DNA from: Cytobacillus gottheilii
Lineage (GTDB): Bacteria > Bacillota > Bacilli > Bacillales > Cytobacillaceae
Length of the DNA: 49,001 nt
Reading direction: 5' to 3'
Assembly: GCF_900166665.1 (NCBI RefSeq)
Contig: NZ_LT800494.1
Coordinates: 1,321,766 to 1,370,766, forward strand
The notes beneath the pieces are model-generated. The model saw only the letters and a program-made list of their open reading frames with translations. It was not told the origin of the DNA and made no database searches. The translations under genes were made by a program, and so were the position numbers. Positions 44,973-49,001 of the stretch are shown piece by piece (position 1 is the first letter of the stretch; every line of letters starts with the position of its first letter).

Positions 44973-45932
44973 ATGCTGAATTTATTAAAAAATGAATGGA
45001 TGAAAATTTTTAAACGTGCGGGCACTTATGTCATGATTGGTCTCTTGTTACTTTTTGTCACCGTCATGGCTGCATTTATTAAGTATCAGGAAAGCGGCGG
45101 AACAGTTCCGGATAACAGCGATTGGCAGCGCGGGATTGAAATGCAAAATGAAACACTGACGAAAGAATTAGAAGAATACGGTGATACATTCACACCTGAA
45201 ATGAGACACAGTTATGAAAGCGATATTGCCATTGGTGAATATCGACTGCAACATAATATTTCACCAAATGACAGTTATTCAGTCTGGAGCTTTGTTCAGG
45301 ATGCATCTTTTGTTATTGAATTTGTTGGGATGTTTTCAATTATTATTGCAGCTGGTATTGTGGCCAGTGAATTTAACTGGGGCACAATCAAACTGCTTTT
45401 GATCAGGCCGATTCGCCGGGAAAAAATCCTGCTTTCAAAATATGTAACAGTTGTTTTGTTTAGTTTAATGCTGCTCGTGCTTCTCTTCAGTTATTCTGCT
45501 ATTTTGGGCGGTATCCTCTTTGGAACACCTGGTGAAGTGTCGCCATATTTGCGCTATCAGGACGGACAGGTAATTGAGACTAGCATGTTTGTGCATTTAC
45601 TAACCTACTATGGATTAAACTCGATTAATTTATTTATGCTGACGACAATGGCCTTTATGATTTCAGCGGCGTTCAGAAACAGTTCGCTTGCAATCGGCCT
45701 TTCCCTCTTCCTTATGTTTATGGGCGACACGGTGACAAGCCTGGTTGCGATGAGATATGATTGGGCGAAGTACATTTTGTTTGCCAACACTGATTTAATG
45801 CAATACCTGGATGGCTCTCCGCTGATCGCAGGAATGACAATGGGCTTCTCAGTCATCATGCTTATTATTTACTTCTTGCTATTCCAGTTCATTGCTTTCT
45901 ATACATTTAAGAAACGTGATGTGGCTGCATAA
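44973..45932 (+). CDS. ABC-2 type transporter permease
   Basis: A 319-aa permease partner of the preceding ATPase. The first span (about 18-38) is followed by an extracytoplasmic loop of about 90 residues (KYQESGGTVPDNSDWQRG onward), then five clustered spans from residue 110 to the end. GIVASEFNWGTIKLLLIRPI is the usual ABC-2 segment that contacts the ATPase. The ATG follows AGGGGGAG. It is the last gene of the operon, with a terminator immediately after. Confidence 0.87.
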   Translation: MLNLLKNEWMKIFKRAGTYVMIGLLLLFVTVMAAFIKYQESGGTVPDNSDWQRGIEMQNETLTKELEEYGDTFTPEMRHSYESDIAIGEYRLQHNISPNDSYSVWSFVQDASFVIEFVGMFSIIIAAGIVASEFNWGTIKLLLIRPIRREKILLSKYVTVVLFSLMLLVLLFSYSAILGGILFGTPGEVSPYLRYQDGQVIETSMFVHLLTYYGLNSINLFMLTTMAFMISAAFRNSSLAIGLSLFLMFMGDTVTSLVAMRYDWAKYILFANTDLMQYLDGSPLIAGMTMGFSVIMLIIYFLLFQFIAFYTFKKRDVAA

Positions 45933-45937
45933 CAGCT

Positions 45938-45975
45938 AAAAAATGCTTAGGACCATTGAGGTTCTAAGCATTTTA
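45938..45975. terminator. Bidirectional terminator between the ABC operon and rarA
   Basis: AAAATGCTTAGGACC pairs with GGTTCTAAGCATTTT (one G-U pair) around a 5-nt loop. A and T runs flank it on both sides, so it serves the convergent ABC operon and rarA. Confidence 0.9.
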
Positions 45976-46077
45976 TATAGATTCAAATAGTAAAAATGTG
46001 AACATTGGAGAAGCTGCCTTGTTGGCTTTCTATGATTTCTTTCAAAAAAATCAGTAAGTCCGTGCCAACATGGTCAA

Positions 46078-47340
46078 TTATTTCATCAGCTTCTGATAAA
46101 TCGCCGCAAGTGCCTGCTCAAATTTTCCTGTCAGTTTTGGAGCATAGTATTTTTTATGCTTTAGTTTGTCCGGCAGGTATTGCTGTTTTACCCATCCAGA
46201 TTCATAATCATGCGGATATTTATAGTCAATTCCGCGTCCAAGCTCTGCTGCGCCTTTGTAGTGAGCATCTTTTAAATGATTCGGCACATCACCGCTTATT
46301 CCGCTGCGTATATCCCCTAAAGCACTATCGATTGCTGAAATGGCTGAGTTTGATTTAGGTGAAAGACATAACTCAATGACAGCATTGGCAAGCGGAATGC
46401 GTGCTTCCGGAAAGCCTAGACGCTCGGCCGATTCAATCGCCGCTAATGTTCTGGCTCCTACCTGCGGGGAGGCGAGTCCAATATCTTCGTAGGCAATCAC
46501 TAATAATCTGCGGCCAATACTGGTAAGATCACCTGCTTCGATCAGTCTGCCCAAGTAATGCAAAGCTGCATTGACATCACTGCCACGAATGGACTTTTGA
46601 AAGCCAGAGAGTACATCATAATGTCCGTCTCCATCTTTATCATGGTGAAAGCTCTTTTTCTGCATGCATTCTTCAGCAACTGCTAACGTTATATGGATGA
46701 CATCATTATCAGCTGCTGTTGATAATGCGGCAAGCTCTAAGGCATTGAGGGCACTGCGGACATCACCATTCGAGCTTGTAGCAAAAAAAGTGAGTGCATC
46801 CTCATCGATTTGGATGTTTTTATCTCCAAGCCCTTGTTTTTGATCATCGATTGCCCTTGTTAAGGCAAGCTTGAGATCTTCAATGGATAACGGCTTTAAT
46901 TCAAAAATCTGGCATCTGCTTCTAATGGCAGGATTTATGGCATGGTAGGGATTGCTGGTTGTCGCGCCAATTAATGTAATCATGCCGCTTTCAAGGTATG
47001 GAAGCAGAAAGTCCTGTTTCCCTTTATCAAGACGATGGACTTCATCAAGCAGAAGAATCACTTTCCCAGACATTTTGGCTTCAGCCGCAACGATTTCCAT
47101 ATCTTTTTTATTATTGGTAACAGCATTTAATGTACGAAAGGCAAACCGGGTGCTGCCGGCAATGGCGCTCGCAATCGACGTTTTACCAATTCCGGGTGGT
47201 CCATATAATATCATTGAAGAAAGCTGTTTGGCTTTTACCATCCGATCTATAATTTTTCCTTCACCAACCAAATGCTCCTGTCCGATGATTTCGTCTATTG
47301 TTTTAGGTCGCATCCTGAAGGCTAACGGTTTAATGCTCAT
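46078..47340 (-). CDS. rarA: RarA (MgsA), replication-associated recombination ATPase
   Basis: RarA is a clamp-loader-like AAA+ ATPase that acts at stalled replication forks with SSB. The 420-aa protein shows PLAFRMRPKTIDEIIGQEHL at the start, Walker A (LYGPPGIGKTS), Walker B (ILLLDEVHRL), sensor 1 (LIGATTSNP), the arginine-finger region (RSRCQIFEL) and the C-terminal tetramerisation domain (VLSGFQKSIRGSD, YEDIGLASPQVG). I use the ATG at 47340, preceded by GGAGTGA; 29 upstream in-frame residues lack similarity. Its order beside cymR matches yrvN of B. subtilis. Confidence 0.95.
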   Translation of the reverse strand: MSIKPLAFRMRPKTIDEIIGQEHLVGEGKIIDRMVKAKQLSSMILYGPPGIGKTSIASAIAGSTRFAFRTLNAVTNNKKDMEIVAAEAKMSGKVILLLDEVHRLDKGKQDFLLPYLESGMITLIGATTSNPYHAINPAIRSRCQIFELKPLSIEDLKLALTRAIDDQKQGLGDKNIQIDEDALTFFATSSNGDVRSALNALELAALSTAADNDVIHITLAVAEECMQKKSFHHDKDGDGHYDVLSGFQKSIRGSDVNAALHYLGRLIEAGDLTSIGRRLLVIAYEDIGLASPQVGARTLAAIESAERLGFPEARIPLANAVIELCLSPKSNSAISAIDSALGDIRSGISGDVPNHLKDAHYKGAAELGRGIDYKYPHDYESGWVKQQYLPDKLKHKKYYAPKLTGKFEQALAAIYQKLMK

Positions 47341-47430
47341 GACAATCACTCCAAATATAATGCGGGGATTTTTCTGCTTTAAACATATCATAAACTGTCC
47401 ATTTGTATAAATGAATAATGCCTGCAATTA

Positions 47431-47439
47431 TGCTATAAT
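47431..47439 (+). promoter_or_regulatory. Extended -10 promoter upstream of the YczE-like gene
   Basis: TGCTATAAT is a perfect extended -10 element (TGnTATAAT). The -35 region is not well conserved, as is common with extended -10 promoters. It would drive the YczE-like gene and cymR. Confidence 0.55.
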
Positions 47440-47515
47440 GACAAAAGTCTATAGAGAAAATAAGGATTTTAACTATATATAAGATCACATATGTAGATGG
47501 GAAAAGAGGATGAAT

Positions 47516-48184
47516 ATGAAGAGAAGAGGCCAGATCGGTCCAAGATTTTCGGTATACTTAGTAGGATTGCTCGTGATGAGTCTTGGAATTGATTTGGTGA
47601 TATTGGCTGATTTAGGAGCCTCACCGTGGGATGTTCTGCATGTTGGTCTTTATTATCAATTCGGATTATCGATTGGAAGCTGGTCTATTATCGTTGGCAT
47701 TGCTGTGCTAATTGTATCAGCCCTTATATCGAAGGAAATGCCTAAGGCCGGTGCATACTTGAATATGATTCTTGTCGGTTTGTTTATCGATATGTATATG
47801 TTATTGCCTTTTATGGATACTCCTTCAAGTATGGCAGGACAGCTTCTTATGTTTGCAGCTGGTATTCTTATTAACTGTTATGGAATGGGACTTTATATAT
47901 CAGCCCAGCTGGGAGCAGGTCCTCGCGATAGTCTTATGATTGCACTAACTTCAAAGACCGGCTGGAAGGTCGGAAGAGTGCGTGCTGTGATGGAAATACT
48001 AGTGTTAATTGTCGGCTGGCAGCTTGGCGGTCCTGTTTTTTGGGGAACCGTTTTTATTAGTTTATGTATAGGTCCACTTGTAGGAAAGGCATTGCCGCAA
48101 TGTCAAAAGCTGACGGATCTATTTTTGGTGTCGCTACGAAAACAGCCTTTTATAGATAAAGAAAATAGAGGTGTAAATCCATGA
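47516..48184 (+). CDS. YczE/YitT-family membrane protein
   Basis: A 222-aa integral membrane protein with five or six predicted spans. The signature LADLGASPWDVLHVGL and the repeated form QLGAGPRDSLMIAL identify the YczE/YyaS family. B. subtilis YczE affects bacillaene and surfactin-type product formation, but no general biochemical activity is known. I choose ATG 47516, six bases after AAAGAGG, over ATG 47510, which touches that site. The stop codon overlaps the cymR start (ATGA), so the two are translationally coupled, a link that suggests co-regulation. Confidence 0.82.
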   Translation: MKRRGQIGPRFSVYLVGLLVMSLGIDLVILADLGASPWDVLHVGLYYQFGLSIGSWSIIVGIAVLIVSALISKEMPKAGAYLNMILVGLFIDMYMLLPFMDTPSSMAGQLLMFAAGILINCYGMGLYISAQLGAGPRDSLMIALTSKTGWKVGRVRAVMEILVLIVGWQLGGPVFWGTVFISLCIGPLVGKALPQCQKLTDLFLVSLRKQPFIDKENRGVNP

Positions 48185-48600
48185 AAATATCAACTAAAGG
48201 CCGTTACGGCTTAACGATTATGATTGAACTTGCCAGAAAACATGGCGAAGGACCGATCTCCTTAAAGGTTATTGCCCAGAATAATGATTTATCAGAGCAT
48301 TACTTAGAGCAGCTCATTGCCCCGCTGCGAAATGCGGGATTGGTTAAGAGCATTAGAGGCGCATATGGCGGCTATATATTAGGCAGAGAGCCGCAAGACA
48401 TCACCTCTGGAGATATTATTCGTGTTCTAGAAGGTCCAATTAGTCCTGTTGAAGGCATTGAAGACGAAGAACCAGCAAAGCGAGAACTGTGGATCAGAAT
48501 TCGCGATGCTGTCAAAGATGTATTAGACAACACCACGATCGAAGACTTGGCGAATCATACAGACGACAATGCTGGCGATTCTTATATGTTTTATATTTGA
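48181..48600 (+). CDS. cymR: CymR, Rrf2-family repressor of cysteine metabolism
   Basis: CymR represses cysteine and methionine uptake and synthesis genes, in B. subtilis as a complex with the cysteine synthase CysK. The 139-aa protein has the Rrf2 winged helix (MKISTKGRYGLTIMIELARK, LSEHYLEQLIAPLRNAGLV, GAYGGYILGR) and the CymR tail LWIRIRDAVKDVLDNTT to SYMFYI. There is no cysteine anywhere, so it lacks the iron-sulfur ligands of IscR or NsrR. The start overlaps the upstream stop and GAGGTG precedes it. In B. subtilis cymR is followed by a cysteine desulfurase gene, which would lie beyond the window. Confidence 0.95.
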   Translation: MKISTKGRYGLTIMIELARKHGEGPISLKVIAQNNDLSEHYLEQLIAPLRNAGLVKSIRGAYGGYILGREPQDITSGDIIRVLEGPISPVEGIEDEEPAKRELWIRIRDAVKDVLDNTTIEDLANHTDDNAGDSYMFYI

Positions 48601-48604
48601 TGAG

Positions 48605-49001
48605 TGGGAGATTAACGCCTAGGATCCGCTTTGATGAGGGAGATGGATTGGTGGAAATGGAGTTTAACAACCGAACTCCGTTTCTAGGGTAGAGTTGGAT
48701 CGTTAAAAAGAGAGTTAAACACCCGAACTCCGGTTTTAGATTAGAGTTGGGTCGTTAAAAAGGGAGTTAAACCCCCGAACTCCGGTTATAGGGTAGAGCT
48801 GGGTCGTTAAAAAGGGAGATTAACCCCCGAACTCCGGTTATAGGGTAGAGATTGGTCGTTGAAAAGAGAGTTTAACCCCCGAACTCCGTTTCTAGGGTAG
48901 AGCTGGGTCGTTAAAAAGGGAGTTAAACCCCCGAACTCCGGTTATAGGGTAGAGTTGGGTCGTTAAAAAGGGAGTTAAACCCCCGAACTCCGGTTATAGG
49001 G
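48605..49001. repeat. 52-bp intergenic tandem array, second copy (continues past window)
   Basis: GAACTCCG begins at 48673, 48725, 48777, 48829, 48881, 48933 and 48985, exactly 52 bp apart every time. A degenerate first unit (GGATCCGC at 48621) places the array start right after the cymR stop codon. Each unit has GGTCGTTAAAAA and a short inverted repeat, GGAGTT with AACTCC around AAACCCCCG. Aligned without gaps on the GTCGT motif, about half the positions equal those of the 52-bp array at 18.4 kb. No credible ORF is present. The array runs off the right edge. Confidence 0.95.

Noticed and set aside
36869..49001. CRISPR arrays
   Set aside because: The repeated units are only 21 or 52 bp with no unique spacers of constant length between identical repeats, and no cas genes are in the window.

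Overview
This 49 kb window is a piece of chromosome from a spore-forming member of the Bacillaceae (Bacillus, Cytobacillus or Mesobacillus type). The evidence is the low-GC base composition, the strong AGGAGG ribosome binding sites, the endospore genes (safA, a CotS/YsxE-like gene, a CoxA/YhcN lipoprotein, bofC, spoVB, an RsfA-family regulator) and a gene order that follows, as I remember it, the yrb/yrv region of Bacillus subtilis: niaR, safA, coxA, bofC, ruvAB, queA, tgt, yajC, yrzE, yrbG, spoVB, comN, secDF, yrvD, recJ, apt, relA, dtd, yrvJ, a small ORF, hisS, aspS, 6S RNA, tcdA, rsfA-like, rarA, cymR. The species cannot be fixed from the window alone.

Layout. 0.1-5 kb: NAD repressor niaR and spore morphogenesis genes. 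5-12.7 kb: a block that, relative to B. subtilis, separates bofC from ruvAB. It holds a candidate small RNA, a solitary short tyrosine recombinase, a UspA-like protein and a complete seven-gene Mrp Na+/H+ antiporter operon (mrpA-G). 12.7-17 kb: Holliday junction helicase ruvAB, then queuosine genes queA and tgt, then yajC. 17-24 kb: membrane proteins, the lipid II flippase-family protein SpoVB, comN, secDF and a LapA-like protein. 24-30 kb: recJ, apt, relA, dtd. 30-36 kb: a five-SH3b cell wall amidase, a small conserved protein, then the T-box-controlled hisS-aspS operon and 6S RNA. 36-40 kb: a frameshifted GyrI-like gene and adhE behind a Rex-type operator. 40-49 kb: tcdA, an RsfA-like regulator, a five-gene ABC operon with its own YtrA-type GntR repressor, rarA, a YczE-like membrane protein and cymR, the cysteine-metabolism repressor.

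How the genes work together. The Mrp proteins form one membrane antiporter. RuvAB and RecJ act in recombination repair and RarA at replication forks. QueA and Tgt make queuosine in tRNA, while HisS and AspS charge tRNA under T-box control. RelA (ppGpp) and 6S RNA are both global growth-phase regulators. SecDF and YajC serve protein export.

The most unusual feature is a set of five intergenic tandem arrays (about 18.4, 36.9, 40.3, 41.4 and 48.6 kb to the window end). Each has its own unit sequence, but the periods fall on only two values, 52 bp (two arrays) and 20-21 bp (three arrays). These are close to five and two turns of B-DNA. The two 52-bp arrays also share a GTCGT-N-AAAA core. I do not recognise these as a named element and consider them the best candidate for something undescribed. 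Other points of interest are a perfect internal Shine-Dalgarno inside safA, a dispersed-repeat-like element between the hisS promoter and its T-box, a T-box specifier that reads best as an Asn codon, a 67-nt imperfect palindrome between mrpG and ruvA, and a candidate small RNA after bofC.
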